A stretch of 64,000 nucleotides of DNA from Acetobacter nitrogenifigens DSM 23921 = NBRC 105050. GTDB lineage: Bacteria; Pseudomonadota; Alphaproteobacteria; Acetobacterales; Acetobacteraceae. The stretch lies in NCBI RefSeq assembly GCF_000429165.1, contig NZ_AUBI01000005.1, positions 186,001 to 250,000 on the forward strand, written 5' to 3'. The translations under genes and the position numbers were made by a program. Below are positions 49,209-58,532 of this stretch, piece by piece. A model generated the notes under the pieces. It saw only the letters and a list, made by a program, of their open reading frames with translations. It had not been told where the DNA came from and made no database searches. How positions within the stretch are numbered: position 1 is the stretch's first letter; every line of letters begins with the position of its first letter.

Positions 49209-51014
49209 TCAGCGATCCATCTTGAGGGCGGCGAGGAATGCGCTCTGCGGGATTTCGACCTTGCCGAACTGCCGCATACGCTTCTTACCCTCTTTCTGCT
49301 TCTCCAGCAGCTTGCGTTTACGCGAGATGTCGCCGCCGTAGCACTTGGCGGTGACGTCCTTGGACATCGCGCCGATCGTCTCGCGCGCGATCACCCGCGA
49401 ACCGATCGCCGCCTGAATAGCGATCTTGAACAACTGGCGCGGGATCAGGTCTTTCAGGCGTGCGCAGATCGCCCGCCCCCGGCTTTCCGCCGCCGAGCGA
49501 TGCGCGACGAAAGACAGCGCGTCCACCGGCTCCTGATTGACCAGAATAGAGATGCGGACGAGATCGCTCTCTTCGTATCCGTCCATCTGGTAGTCGAAGC
49601 TGGCGTAACCACGCGTCAGGGACTTCAGACGATCGTAGAAGTCGAACACCACCTCGTTCAGCGGCAGGCGGTAAACCGCCATCGCGCGGTTGCCGACATA
49701 GGTAAGGTCGACCTGCGTCCCGCGCCGCTCGGAGCACAGCGTCAGGACCGACCCCAGATACTCGTCCGGAACCATGATCGTCGCCTTGATCCAGGGCTCG
49801 TCGATCCGCTCGATCAGCGACGGATCCGGCATGTCCGCCGGGTTGTGCAGATCTTCGGTTTCCCCGTTCGTCCGCGTGATGTGATAAACGACGGACGGCG
49901 CCGTCGCGATCAGATCGAGGTCGAACTCGCGCGACAGACGCTCCTGAATGATCTCCAGATGCAGCAGCCCAAGGAAGCCACAACGGAAACCGAACCCGAG
50001 CGCGGCTGACGTCTCCGCCTCATAATGGAACGACGCATCGTTCAGGCGCAGCTTCGCCAGACTGTCGCGCAGCTTCTCGAAATCGTCGGCGTTCACAGGG
50101 AACAGGCCGCACCACACCACAGGGATGGAAGGCTTGAAGCCGGCCAGAGGCTCATCGGCAGGTTTGCGGTCGTCCGTGATCGTATCGCCGACATTGCAGT
50201 CCGCGACGGTTTTGATCGCAGCGTTGATGTAGCCCATCTCGCCCGGTCCGAGATCATCCACCGCGACCATGCGCGGGGCGAAGACGCCGACCTGATCGAC
50301 CATATGCACGGCGCCGCTGGACATCATCCGGATACGCGCACCCTTGCGCAGGCGGCCTTCCTTTATGCGGACCAGAATCACGACGCCGAGATACGGGTCG
50401 TACCAGCTGTCGACCAGCATCGCCTTCAGCGGCTTCTCCGCGTCGCCAACCGGCGGCGGCAGGCGCGTCACGATGGCTTCCAGCACGCCTTCGATATTCA
50501 GGCCCGTCTTGGCGGAAATCTCGACCGCGTCGTCGGCTGGAATGCCGATCACTTCCTCGATCTGCGCCTTCACCTTCTCCGGCTCGGCCGCCGGAAGATC
50601 GACCTTGTTGAGGATCGGCACGATCTCGTGGCCTGCGTCGATGGCCTGATACACGTTGGCCAGCGTCTGCGCCTCGACGCCCTGCGAGGCGTCGACGACC
50701 AGCAGCGATCCCTCGCACGCCGCGAGCGACCGGCTGACCTCATAGGCGAAGTCGACATGGCCAGGCGTGTCCATCAGGTTGAGGACGTACGTGTTGCCGT
50801 CCTTCGCCGGATAGGTCAGGCGCACGGTCTGCGCCTTGATGGTGATTCCACGCTCGCGTTCGATGTCCATGTTGTCGAGGACCTGGTTGGTCATCTCGCG
50901 CGCGGACAGGGCCCCGCAGGCCTGAATCAGACGGTCGGCCAGCGTCGACTTGCCGTGGTCGATATGGGCGATGATCGAAAAGTTACGGATCAACTGGAGC
51001 GAGGTATCGGTCAT
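49209..51014 (-). CDS. lepA: Elongation factor 4 (LepA GTPase)
   Basis: A 601-residue translational GTPase that acts on stalled or mistranslocated ribosomes. G1 is AHIDHGKS (16-23), G3 is DTPGHVDF and G4 is NKVD. The LepA-specific C-terminal domain is present with [33 protein letters not shown] near the end (read in pieces). The ATG at 51014 gives the exact family length; an ATG at 51086 extends it by 24 residues without family match. It is divergent from the oligoendopeptidase gene. Confidence 0.96.
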   Translation of the reverse strand: MTDTSLQLIRNFSIIAHIDHGKSTLADRLIQACGALSAREMTNQVLDNMDIERERGITIKAQTVRLTYPAKDGNTYVLNLMDTPGHVDFAYEVSRSLAACEGSLLVVDASQGVEAQTLANVYQAIDAGHEIVPILNKVDLPAAEPEKVKAQIEEVIGIPADDAVEISAKTGLNIEGVLEAIVTRLPPPVGDAEKPLKAMLVDSWYDPYLGVVILVRIKEGRLRKGARIRMMSSGAVHMVDQVGVFAPRMVAVDDLGPGEMGYINAAIKTVADCNVGDTITDDRKPADEPLAGFKPSIPVVWCGLFPVNADDFEKLRDSLAKLRLNDASFHYEAETSAALGFGFRCGFLGLLHLEIIQERLSREFDLDLIATAPSVVYHITRTNGETEDLHNPADMPDPSLIERIDEPWIKATIMVPDEYLGSVLTLCSERRGTQVDLTYVGNRAMAVYRLPLNEVVFDFYDRLKSLTRGYASFDYQMDGYEESDLVRISILVNQEPVDALSFVAHRSAAESRGRAICARLKDLIPRQLFKIAIQAAIGSRVIARETIGAMSKDVTAKCYGGDISRKRKLLEKQKEGKKRMRQFGKVEIPQSAFLAALKMDR

Positions 51015-51171
51015 GCGCGTCCCATAGGCGATAAACCGGGAAAAGTCAGCCATCCAGATGCGCAAAGATTCACCTGCTGAACCCATGCCCGGCTCCTCGC
51101 GAGCAAAGTAATGAAGAGGCGCCCCGCCGCGTGGTCTCGCCTCCTGTTTGAGGCCGCGCTACAGTTCCCGC

Positions 51172-53022
51172 ATGGCTTATGAATTTTCGCGCCCCCATCG
51201 CGGATCGACCGCTGACTCCCGCTTCTCTCCAGACGGCGCGAACGGCCCGTCGGCGCGCCTGAACGACGGCGAACCGCCGCGTTGGGACCTTTCCGATCTC
51301 TACGCCGCCCCCGACTCGCAGGAACTCGTCGCCGACAGGACGCGCGCAGCCGAAGACGCCCGCGCGTTTCAGGACACCTATCGCGGTCGCGTCGCGAGCC
51401 TGAGCGGCACGGAACTCGCAGCGGCGATCGAGACCTACGAAGCCATCGACGAGACCCTTGGCAGGATCGGCTCCTTCGCGTCCCTGTCGTTCTCGGCCGA
51501 CATGTCGAACGCGGGCGTCGCCAAATTCAACCAGTCGGTGACGGAGACCCTGTCGGACATCTCCTCCAGCCTGCTGTTCTTCACGCTGGAACTGAACCGG
51601 ATCGAGGACGCGGAACTCGAACTGAAGCTTCAGACGCCGGAGTTGGCCCTCTGGCGTCCCTTCCTTCGCGATCTGCGCATGTTCCGCGCCCATCAGCTCG
51701 CCGACGACATCGAACAGGTGCTGCTGGAAAAATCCGTCACCGGCGCGAGCGCATGGCGCCGCCTTTATGACGAACATCTCGCTGCCCTGCGCATACCTTT
51801 CGACGGCGCCTCCCTGACGCTCGGCGATGCGCTCAACCGCATGTCCGACCCAAGTCGCGCCGTGCGTGAGCGGGCCGCCAAGGCGGTCGGCGCCGCGTTG
51901 CAGGACAACCTGCGCCTGCTCTCTCTGGTCACCAACACGCTGGCCAAGGACAAGGCGATCTCGGACAAGCTGCGCGGTTACGCGCGCCCCGAATCCTACC
52001 GCAACGTCTCGAACATGGTCGAAGACGAAGTCGTCGACGCCCTGGTCTCCGCCGTCGTCGCCGATTACCCGCGCCTCTCCCATCGCTATTACGCGCTCAA
52101 GGCGAAGTGGCTCGGGCTTGAGAAGCTGGAGCATTGGGACCGCAACGCGCCGCTGCCGGACGTGAATGAGAGCGACATTTCCTGGCTCGAGGCGACGCGC
52201 ATCGTGCGACAGGCGTATGACGGCTTTGATCCCCGGCTTGGACGGATCGTCGGCGAATTTCTCGACAAGCCGTGGATCGACGCAGCGCCCGTGCCGGGCA
52301 AATCCTCCGGCGCCTTCGCGCACCCGACCGTGCCGTCCGCGCATCCCTATATCCTGATGAATTTCCGCGGCCGCACCCGCGACGTCATGACCCTTGCGCA
52401 CGAAATCGGACACGGCGTGCATCAGACGCTCGCCGGGAAGCAGGGCTATTTCATGTCCGCAACCCCACTGACGCTGGCCGAGACCGCCAGCGTCTTTGGC
52501 GAGATGCTGACGTTCCAGCACCTGCTCGACGCCGAGAAAGACCCGACGCAACGACGGCTGATGCTCGCGTCCAAGGTCGAGGACATGCTGAACACGGTCG
52601 TCCGGCAGATCGCCTTCTATCGCTTCGAGAGCCTCGTGCATAACGAACGCCGCGACGGGGAGCTTCTGCCGGAGCGGATCGGCGAATTGTGGCGTCAGGT
52701 GCAGACGGAAAGCCTCGGCCCGGCTTTCAACTTCACGTCGGATTACGACACGTACTGGTCATACGTCCCGCACTTCATCCATTCGCCGTTCTACGTCTAC
52801 GCATACGCGTTCGGCGACTGCTTGGTGAATGCCCTGTATGGCGTGTATCGCGAAAATAGCTTCGGTTTTCAGGACAAATACGTCGACATGCTGCAAGCAG
52901 GCGGCACGCTGCGTCACAAGGAGCTGCTCGCGCCGTTCGGACTGGACGCCAGTGACCCTGCGTTCTGGCGCAAGGGGCTGGACGTGATTTCCGGCTTCAT
53001 AGATCAGTTGGAGAACGCCTGA
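51172..53022 (+). CDS. pepF: Oligoendopeptidase F, M3 family metallopeptidase
   Basis: A 616-residue cytosolic zinc peptidase. The zinc-binding HEIGH (410-414, in LAHEIGHGVHQTLA) has the expected downstream Glu in TLAETASVFGEM. The N-terminal helical region and the late YVPHFIHSPFYVYAYAFG segment match PepF/M3B enzymes, which cut short peptides of about 7-17 residues. The ATG at 51172 is preferred over a TTG at 51148. The UbiB-like gene begins one base after its stop, so the two are translationally coupled. Confidence 0.9.
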   Translation: MAYEFSRPHRGSTADSRFSPDGANGPSARLNDGEPPRWDLSDLYAAPDSQELVADRTRAAEDARAFQDTYRGRVASLSGTELAAAIETYEAIDETLGRIGSFASLSFSADMSNAGVAKFNQSVTETLSDISSSLLFFTLELNRIEDAELELKLQTPELALWRPFLRDLRMFRAHQLADDIEQVLLEKSVTGASAWRRLYDEHLAALRIPFDGASLTLGDALNRMSDPSRAVRERAAKAVGAALQDNLRLLSLVTNTLAKDKAISDKLRGYARPESYRNVSNMVEDEVVDALVSAVVADYPRLSHRYYALKAKWLGLEKLEHWDRNAPLPDVNESDISWLEATRIVRQAYDGFDPRLGRIVGEFLDKPWIDAAPVPGKSSGAFAHPTVPSAHPYILMNFRGRTRDVMTLAHEIGHGVHQTLAGKQGYFMSATPLTLAETASVFGEMLTFQHLLDAEKDPTQRRLMLASKVEDMLNTVVRQIAFYRFESLVHNERRDGELLPERIGELWRQVQTESLGPAFNFTSDYDTYWSYVPHFIHSPFYVYAYAFGDCLVNALYGVYRENSFGFQDKYVDMLQAGGTLRHKELLAPFGLDASDPAFWRKGLDVISGFIDQLENA

Positions 53023-53023
53023 C

Positions 53024-54379
53024 ATGGCCGGGCGCGATCTCGACGATAGCGGCCTTTTCGGCGAACTGCGGCGCATGGTGCGCACGACCGGCACGGTCGG
53101 CGGCATAGCCGCGCGGATAGCCGGTCACCGCATCGGCATCACCGGCGGCAGCGCCGCGCACGCAGAAGATCTGAAAGGCGTTCTCGGCGGCCTCAAGGGG
53201 CCGCTGATGAAAGCGGCTCAGCTTCTCGCAACGATTCCGGGCGCGCTGCCTGACGATTACGCGCTTGAACTGTCGCAACTCCAGTCAAACGCCCCGCCCA
53301 TGGGGTGGAGTTTCGTACGTCGCCGCATGAGCACGGAACTCGGCCCGAACTGGCAGCAGCGCTTCAAACAGTTCGGACAGGAAGCCGCAGCCGCCGCCAG
53401 TCTGGGACAGGTCCACAAGGCCGTCCTGCCTGACGGAAAAATCGTCGCCTGCAAGCTGCAATATCCAGACATGACGACGACGGTCGAGGCCGACCTCAAG
53501 CAATTCCGTATGGCGATGGGCGTCTACCATCGCCTCGACAACGCCATCAGACAGGATGACGTCATCGAGGAGTTGACCGAGCGCCTGCGCGAAGAGCTGG
53601 ACTACACACGGGAAGCCGCGAACTTGCGGCTCTACGGCGTGATGCTCCGGAACTCCGAATCCGTCACCATACCACGCACAGTCCCTGATCTTTGCACACG
53701 GCGTCTGCTGACCATGCAATGGGTGGATGGACGCTCCCTGCAGTCGGTGCTCGACACAAACCCGTCACAGGAAGAGCGCAACGCCATGGCGCGCGCGTTG
53801 TTCGAAGCCTGGTATGTGCCGCTCTATCGCTACGGGGTGATTCATGGCGACCCGCACATGGGCAATTTCACCGTCCGCGACGATTTCGGATTCAATCTTC
53901 TGGACTTTGGCGCAATTCGTGTGTTTCGTCCGCGCTTTGTCCGCGGCATCATCGAACTTTGCGAAGGTTTGCGGGTCGGCGATCTCGATCGGACCGCGCA
54001 CGCTTATGAGATGTGGGGCTTCCGCAATCTGTCGCGTGACACAATGACTGTGCTCAACGAGTGGGCCAGCTTTCTCTACGAACCCCTGATGCAGGATCGT
54101 GAGCGCGCCATTCAGGAGGACGAGGGATCGATCTTCGGTCGTGATATCGCCGCACGAGTGCACGCAGGATTGCAACGCACGGGCGGCGTGAAACCGCCGC
54201 GTGAATTTGTTCTGGTGGACCGGTCGGCCATCGGCCTTGGCTCGGTGTTCATGCGTCTGGGCGCAAAGCTGAACTGGCACAGAATGTTTCAGGACCTGAT
54301 TGCGGATTTCAATGAAGATGACCTCGCACGTCGTCAACAGGCGGCGCTTCAGGAGGCTGGCGTAAAAGTCGGCGCGTAA
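53024..54379 (+). CDS. AarF/UbiB (ABC1) family protein kinase-like protein
   Basis: A 451-residue atypical kinase of the ABC1/ADCK group, linked to ubiquinone synthesis or lipid homeostasis. The A-rich loop AAAASLGQVHKA, the ATP-binding Lys in VACKLQYPDM, HGDPHMGNFTV and the metal-binding LLDFGAIRVF are all present. The KxGQ inhibitory motif of UbiB is KAAQ (63-66, in GPLMKAAQLLATIPGALP), which marks a distinct alphaproteobacterial subgroup, so I do not name it ubiB. It begins one base after pepF. Confidence 0.82.
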   Translation: MAGRDLDDSGLFGELRRMVRTTGTVGGIAARIAGHRIGITGGSAAHAEDLKGVLGGLKGPLMKAAQLLATIPGALPDDYALELSQLQSNAPPMGWSFVRRRMSTELGPNWQQRFKQFGQEAAAAASLGQVHKAVLPDGKIVACKLQYPDMTTTVEADLKQFRMAMGVYHRLDNAIRQDDVIEELTERLREELDYTREAANLRLYGVMLRNSESVTIPRTVPDLCTRRLLTMQWVDGRSLQSVLDTNPSQEERNAMARALFEAWYVPLYRYGVIHGDPHMGNFTVRDDFGFNLLDFGAIRVFRPRFVRGIIELCEGLRVGDLDRTAHAYEMWGFRNLSRDTMTVLNEWASFLYEPLMQDRERAIQEDEGSIFGRDIAARVHAGLQRTGGVKPPREFVLVDRSAIGLGSVFMRLGAKLNWHRMFQDLIADFNEDDLARRQQAALQEAGVKVGA

Positions 54380-54827
54380 GCCAGTGTGCTCAGACATACA
54401 CGACTGTCTTTTGCCTGCTCCTGCGGCGTAGTGCCCGCACGTCCATCCGTGGCGCACGTGCATAGCCTCCGAGTTAACGCCCCCCCAAAGTTGCACTCGC
54501 GAACGACCCGGCTGACGCGCGTTCGGAGTATACCGTCTCCACCGCCATCAAGCGCAATCGTCGCTCTGGCCGGGCCCCAGCATTTTTCATCTCCGAAACC
54601 TAGGCTGCTGCCCGTACGCTTGTGCGACGCGCCGAAACCGTTCGTAACGCGTCAAAAGCAAAATATGTGATATACAGAGCGCACAGGACATTCCTGTTTG
54701 TCTCCCATAACAGGATAAACCCGATGAACGCCCTCCGGACGTCGACTCCCGGCGCGCTACCGTGCCGCCCGGCTCGGCGCGCGCGTCCTGATCTCTCCAA
54801 AAATTCCCACAAGCATCGTGTGAAGTC
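54380..54827. other. Intergenic region before the acyltransferase gene
   Basis: About 450 bases with no firm gene. An ATG at 54724, preceded by ACAGGA, opens a 35-codon frame whose TGA (54829-54831) overlaps the ATG of the acyltransferase gene (ATGA at 54828). It could be a coupled leader peptide; its basic composition (ARRARPDLSKNSHKHRVKS) gives no other clue. A short CAGGACATTCCTG hairpin lies just upstream. Confidence 0.35.
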
Positions 54828-55757
54828 ATGAGTTCGGATATCGCGTTGCCCCGAAGTCGCCGCTTCCGGGCCTATATGACGGAAATGAGTTTCAATGGAG
54901 CGGTCGGTCTGATGCGACTTATCGGTCCGGCTCATGCCTCTTACGTCGGCGCGAAACTTGCCGGATTTATTGGTCCTTTTCTCTCATCGACGAGAACCGG
55001 GATGCAGAATCTGGCAATCGCCTTCCCTGACATGGAAGACAGGGAGAGAAGGCAGGTCGTTCGTGGAGCCTGGGACAATCTTGGCCGCGTAATCGGAGAG
55101 TTTTCCCACCTCCGAAACTTCGCTCGCACCTCCAGCGGACCGGGCTGGGAAATCGCGGGAGAGGAACACATCGCAGCCGCGTGGCGGAATGGACAGCCTC
55201 CGATTTTCTTTTCTGCCCATGTCGGAAATTGGGAAATGATTCTTCCGATTGCTGGCGCTTTGGGATTGCCGGTCGGCGGGGTTTATCGCGCGGCGTCGAA
55301 TCCGATCGTCGAGCGCCTCGTTCAGGGCATCCGCCATGAAGCGGGGAATGGAACGTCTATGTTCCCCAAGGGATCGCGCGGCGCCCGATCCATCGTCGGA
55401 CACATGGCTTCAGGCGGGACAGTCGGTCTTCTTGTCGATCAGAAAATGAACGATGGCATCGCCGTCCCTTTTTTCGGCAGGGATGCGTGGACCGCGCCTG
55501 CCCTCGCGCAGTTGGCAATGCGCTTCCAGCGCGACATCGTGCCCATCCGCGTCGTACGGCTTGGCGCCGCACGTTTTCAGCTTATTTGTGAACCTGCCCT
55601 GACAATTACAAAGACAGGGGAGCGCGCGGCGGACGAGCTCTCCATCATGAAGCTTGTCAACGCGCATGTTGAACGGTGGGTCGCGGAAGAGCCACATCAA
55701 TGGCTGTGGTTTCACCGCAGATGGCCCAAGCACGAGACCACTGCAACATCACACTGA
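54828..55757 (+). CDS. Lipid A biosynthesis acyltransferase, LpxL/HtrB family
   Basis: A 309-residue inner-membrane acyltransferase that adds a secondary acyl chain to lipid A precursors. The catalytic HxxxxE is HVGNWE (His131, Glu136) in FFSAHVGNWEMILPIAG, followed by GGVYRAASNPIVERLV and MFPKGSRGARSIVG, then LVDQKMNDGIAVPFFGRDAW. No separate N-terminal transmembrane anchor is obvious apart from a weak one near residue 45. The acyl-chain specificity cannot be read. Its ATG overlaps a short upstream frame. Confidence 0.87.
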   Translation: MSSDIALPRSRRFRAYMTEMSFNGAVGLMRLIGPAHASYVGAKLAGFIGPFLSSTRTGMQNLAIAFPDMEDRERRQVVRGAWDNLGRVIGEFSHLRNFARTSSGPGWEIAGEEHIAAAWRNGQPPIFFSAHVGNWEMILPIAGALGLPVGGVYRAASNPIVERLVQGIRHEAGNGTSMFPKGSRGARSIVGHMASGGTVGLLVDQKMNDGIAVPFFGRDAWTAPALAQLAMRFQRDIVPIRVVRLGAARFQLICEPALTITKTGERAADELSIMKLVNAHVERWVAEEPHQWLWFHRRWPKHETTATSH

Positions 55758-55959
55758 GGGACGCGACCACCCATTCACTCTTTCGCTTACATGAGCAAAT
55801 TTTTTGTACAGCCGCTTTGAAAAACTCCAGCCCGCGTTTGCGGCGGAGCGTTCTCACGCGTAATCTCGACGGACTCTGGGCCCGCTGCATCCTGCCAACA
55901 TCAGGCTTTAATTCAACTGACGGTCTCTGCCCACGACCCCGCACGAGAGAGCTCAGACA

Positions 55960-56388
55960 ATGGCTTTTTCAGACGACGCCATCGAACATCTCGCCCGACG
56001 ATTGCTCGATTACAGCCTTCCAAAACAGGAGTGGACGCATGAAGCCCACTTTGCAGCAACCTTGTGGCTTTTGAGAAAACGTCCTGACCTCACGACCCCA
56101 GACGCGCTACGCACCCTCATCACCACTTATAACGACGCCACCAACACACCGAACACCGATGTCAGCGGCTATCATCACACCATCACGCAGGCGTCCCTGA
56201 GAGGCGCGCGGCATCATCTGACGACACACACGCCGGACACGCCCCTGCATATCCTGCTCAGCCACACCATGGCGTCGCCCCTCGGACGCTCTGACTGGCT
56301 TCTGTCCTACTGGACACGCCCGGTTCTTTTCAGTCCAGTCGCCAGACATACCTGGGTAGAACCCGACTTTTCCCCTCTTCCTTTTTGA
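55960..56388 (+). CDS. Conserved hypothetical protein
   Basis: A 142-residue soluble protein. It has a conserved-looking core: EWTHEAHFAATLWLLRKRP, then YNDATNTPNTDVSGYHHTITQ, where His, Trp and Tyr residues cluster, and LLSYWTRPVLFSPVAR near the end. I recall similar uncharacterised proteins in proteobacteria but no function. It has an AATGG start following ACA and ends 107 bases before acuR. It may be a small alpha-helical enzyme or binding protein. Confidence 0.7.
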   Translation: MAFSDDAIEHLARRLLDYSLPKQEWTHEAHFAATLWLLRKRPDLTTPDALRTLITTYNDATNTPNTDVSGYHHTITQASLRGARHHLTTHTPDTPLHILLSHTMASPLGRSDWLLSYWTRPVLFSPVARHTWVEPDFSPLPF

Positions 56389-56460
56389 ATTCCACTTCGC
56401 GTCAAGCGCCGCTAACGCGGCCGCTCTCATTTTCTTGATCTCACTCTCCTGTTTCGCAAC

Positions 56461-56487
56461 TTGTTTAATTAGACGATCGTCTACAAT
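56461..56487 (+). promoter_or_regulatory. acuR promoter with TetR-type operator
   Basis: TTGTTT (56461-56466) and TACAAT (56482-56487) form a -35/-10 pair with a 15-base spacer. The perfect 14-base palindrome TAGACGATCGTCTA (56470-56483) lies between them and overlaps the -10. Operators of the TAGAC..GTCTA type are known for AcuR/NemR-like repressors, so this is the likely autoregulatory site. Confidence 0.7.
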
Positions 56488-56495
56488 ATTGCGCC

Positions 56496-57152
56496 ATGGA
56501 CGCAACCGCCCCTATTCGACGCAGAGGACGCCCCCCTGGACGTTCCGACACGCACGCAGCCACGCGCGAACGACTTTTGCGGGCGGGCGTGGCTGCGCTG
56601 ACTGAACAGGGGTTTCTTGGGACAGGTCTGGACGCGATCCTTAAAGACGCAAGCGTGCCTAAAGGTTCTTTTTATTACTACTTCGACAGTAAGGAGGCGC
56701 TGGGGTTGGCCCTGATCGACTCCTACGCCGACTATTTCAACGCCAAACTCGACAAATGGCTGACAGACAGAGATGCCCCTCCCTTGGAGCGGGTGGAGAA
56801 TTTTGTCGCCGACGCAGCCGCCGGCATGATGCGGCATGACTTTCGGCGCGGTTGCCTGATCGGGAACCTCACGCAGGAATTCTCATCCGTTCCCGAGAGC
56901 CTCCAACTGGCGTTGCAGAACGTCATGCGCGAGTGGGAACGACGCCTTGCCGTCTGCCTCGCAGAACTCGACGCCGGACGAGCCCAAATCTGGGCGACAT
57001 TTTTCTGGATCGGATGGGAAGGCGCCGTGCTCCGCGCACGTATGGAACGTTCGTCTCACCCTCTCGACATTTTCTCAAACGGCTTCTTCGCGCTCGTTCG
57101 CGGCGAACCATCGCCATTCGACCAGACAGCCGACGCTTCACCAGCTTTCTGA
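56496..57152 (+). CDS. acuR: TetR-family repressor, AcuR-like
   Basis: A 218-residue repressor. The HTH lies at about residues 20-65 (RERLLRAGVAALTEQGF, then LDAILKDASVPKGSFYYYF), followed by a ligand domain with RRGCLIGNLTQEFS, typical of AcuR. In Rhodobacter sphaeroides AcuR represses acuR-acuI-dddL and responds to acrylate. Here it is directly followed by acuI after 13 bases, supporting the name. The -10 ends only 8 bases before the ATG, so the mRNA is nearly leaderless. No DMSP lyase gene (dddL) is adjacent. Confidence 0.85.
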   Translation: MDATAPIRRRGRPPGRSDTHAATRERLLRAGVAALTEQGFLGTGLDAILKDASVPKGSFYYYFDSKEALGLALIDSYADYFNAKLDKWLTDRDAPPLERVENFVADAAAGMMRHDFRRGCLIGNLTQEFSSVPESLQLALQNVMREWERRLAVCLAELDAGRAQIWATFFWIGWEGAVLRARMERSSHPLDIFSNGFFALVRGEPSPFDQTADASPAF

Positions 57153-57165
57153 AGGGGATTCTCCA

Positions 57166-58149
57166 ATGTTTGACGCCCTGTTGATAGAAAAATCTCCTGA
57201 CGGACAGCAAAGCGTTCATGTCCGGCAAGTCGATGAAACGTCTCTCCCCGACGGGGACGTAACCGTTCGCGTCGAATGGTCGACGCTCAATTACAAGGAC
57301 GCGCTCGCCATCACAGGGCGGGGACCCATCATTCGGCAATTCCCCATGGCGCCCGGCGTCGATTTCGCGGGCGTCGTCGAAAAATCGTCCAGCTCCGCCT
57401 ACGCCCCCGGCGACCGCGTGCTGCTCAATGGCTGGGGAGTCGGAGAGAGGCATTGGGGAGGACTCGCGCAGAAGGCCCGCGTGCCCGCCGAGTGGTTGAC
57501 GCCGCTTCCATCTGCGTTCTCCACCCGCTCGGCCATGGCGTTGGGAACAGCAGGTTACACGGCAATGCTCTGCATTCTCGCGCTTCAGCAGCAAGGCGTT
57601 ACGAAGGAAAGCGGACCTGTGCTCGTCACGGGCGCGTCCGGAGGCGTCGGAAGCGTCGCGGTCATGCTTCTTGCCCGCCTTGGCCATCACGTCGTCGCCG
57701 TAACTGGACGGGAGACAGAACGCGACCACCTTACGCAACTTGGCGCTGCTGAGATTCTTCCCCGGGAGGACTTCAGCAAACCCGGAAAGCCACTGGAGAA
57801 AACGCGGTGGGCTGGCGCTGTCGACGTCGCCGGCGGTCAGGTTCTGGCCAATGTCTGCGCTTCCATGAAGCCTGGCGGCGTAGTTACGGCGTGCGGCCTC
57901 GCCGCAGGAATGGATTTTCCGGCGACCGTCGCCCCCTTCATCCTGCGCGGCGTCACTCTTGTCGGCATCGACAGCGTGATGTGCGATCATGGCCGCCGGG
58001 TGAAAGCATGGGACGCGCTTGCGGAACTTGTCGACATGGAGAAACTCGACAGCCAGACAAAAGAAATTACGCTACGGGATGCAGCCGAAGCGGCGACGGC
58101 GCTGCTTGACGGAAAACTGCACGGCCGGGTCGTCGTGAAGCTGGACTGA
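57166..58149 (+). CDS. acuI: Acryloyl-CoA reductase (AcuI/YhdH)
   Basis: A 327-residue medium-chain reductase that converts acryloyl-CoA to propionyl-CoA with NADPH, and so removes toxic acrylate. Characteristic YhdH/AcuI segments are WSTLNYKDALAITGRG, FPMAPGVDFAGVV, NGWGVGERHWGGLAQKARV and the nucleotide-binding TGASGGVGSVAVMLLA. The ATG at 57166 has AAGGGG 8 bases upstream. It is in an operon with acuR. Absence of dddL suggests a role in 3-hydroxypropionate or other C3 metabolism rather than DMSP catabolism; this is inference. Confidence 0.92.
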   Translation: MFDALLIEKSPDGQQSVHVRQVDETSLPDGDVTVRVEWSTLNYKDALAITGRGPIIRQFPMAPGVDFAGVVEKSSSSAYAPGDRVLLNGWGVGERHWGGLAQKARVPAEWLTPLPSAFSTRSAMALGTAGYTAMLCILALQQQGVTKESGPVLVTGASGGVGSVAVMLLARLGHHVVAVTGRETERDHLTQLGAAEILPREDFSKPGKPLEKTRWAGAVDVAGGQVLANVCASMKPGGVVTACGLAAGMDFPATVAPFILRGVTLVGIDSVMCDHGRRVKAWDALAELVDMEKLDSQTKEITLRDAAEAATALLDGKLHGRVVVKLD

Positions 58150-58532
58150 TAGCGGCGTTTTTTGCCAGCTTATCGTCCAGACACTCTAGCAGTGCAGACG
58201 GCAAAAGGCGATAAGTCCCCCCTCTCCCGCCAGTTCAGCGTAGACTGATATCCAGCAAAACTCGACCCGCCGGGATCGTCCCCCGGCAGCAGGCAAGCGG
58301 CAGGACGCATCGTAACTTTATTCCCTAATGGACTTCAGGCACACAGATCGTCGCAAGCGCTTCTCATCGATAGCCAAATTGAACGCACGAGCGTTACAAT
58401 CGTGCGCCCGGTAAGGAGCGCCGTTCGTGCATCGCGCGCATAGTTACAGAGATGCGCTTTGCAACTATGGTCGTGTGTGTTGTTACGCAGTTCTTCTTGC
58501 CCACCCCCCTCTGGCTGAGCTTTGATCCGCGC
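58150..58532. other. Intergenic region after acuI with two interleaved complements
   Basis: No gene seen. Two perfect 7-bp complements are interleaved: 58160-58166 with 58200-58206 and 58169-58175 with 58209-58215. They cannot both form as nested hairpins, so they make a pseudoknot or two alternative folds just beyond the acuI stop. A small stem (CAC/GTG) lies between them. Confidence 0.35.

Noticed and set aside
51070-52641. 523-codon minus-strand open frame over pepF
   Set aside because: It is antisense to a clear M3 peptidase with an intact HEIGH motif; its translation is Arg/Gly/Asp-rich without a domain. Long shadow frames are expected in this G+C range.
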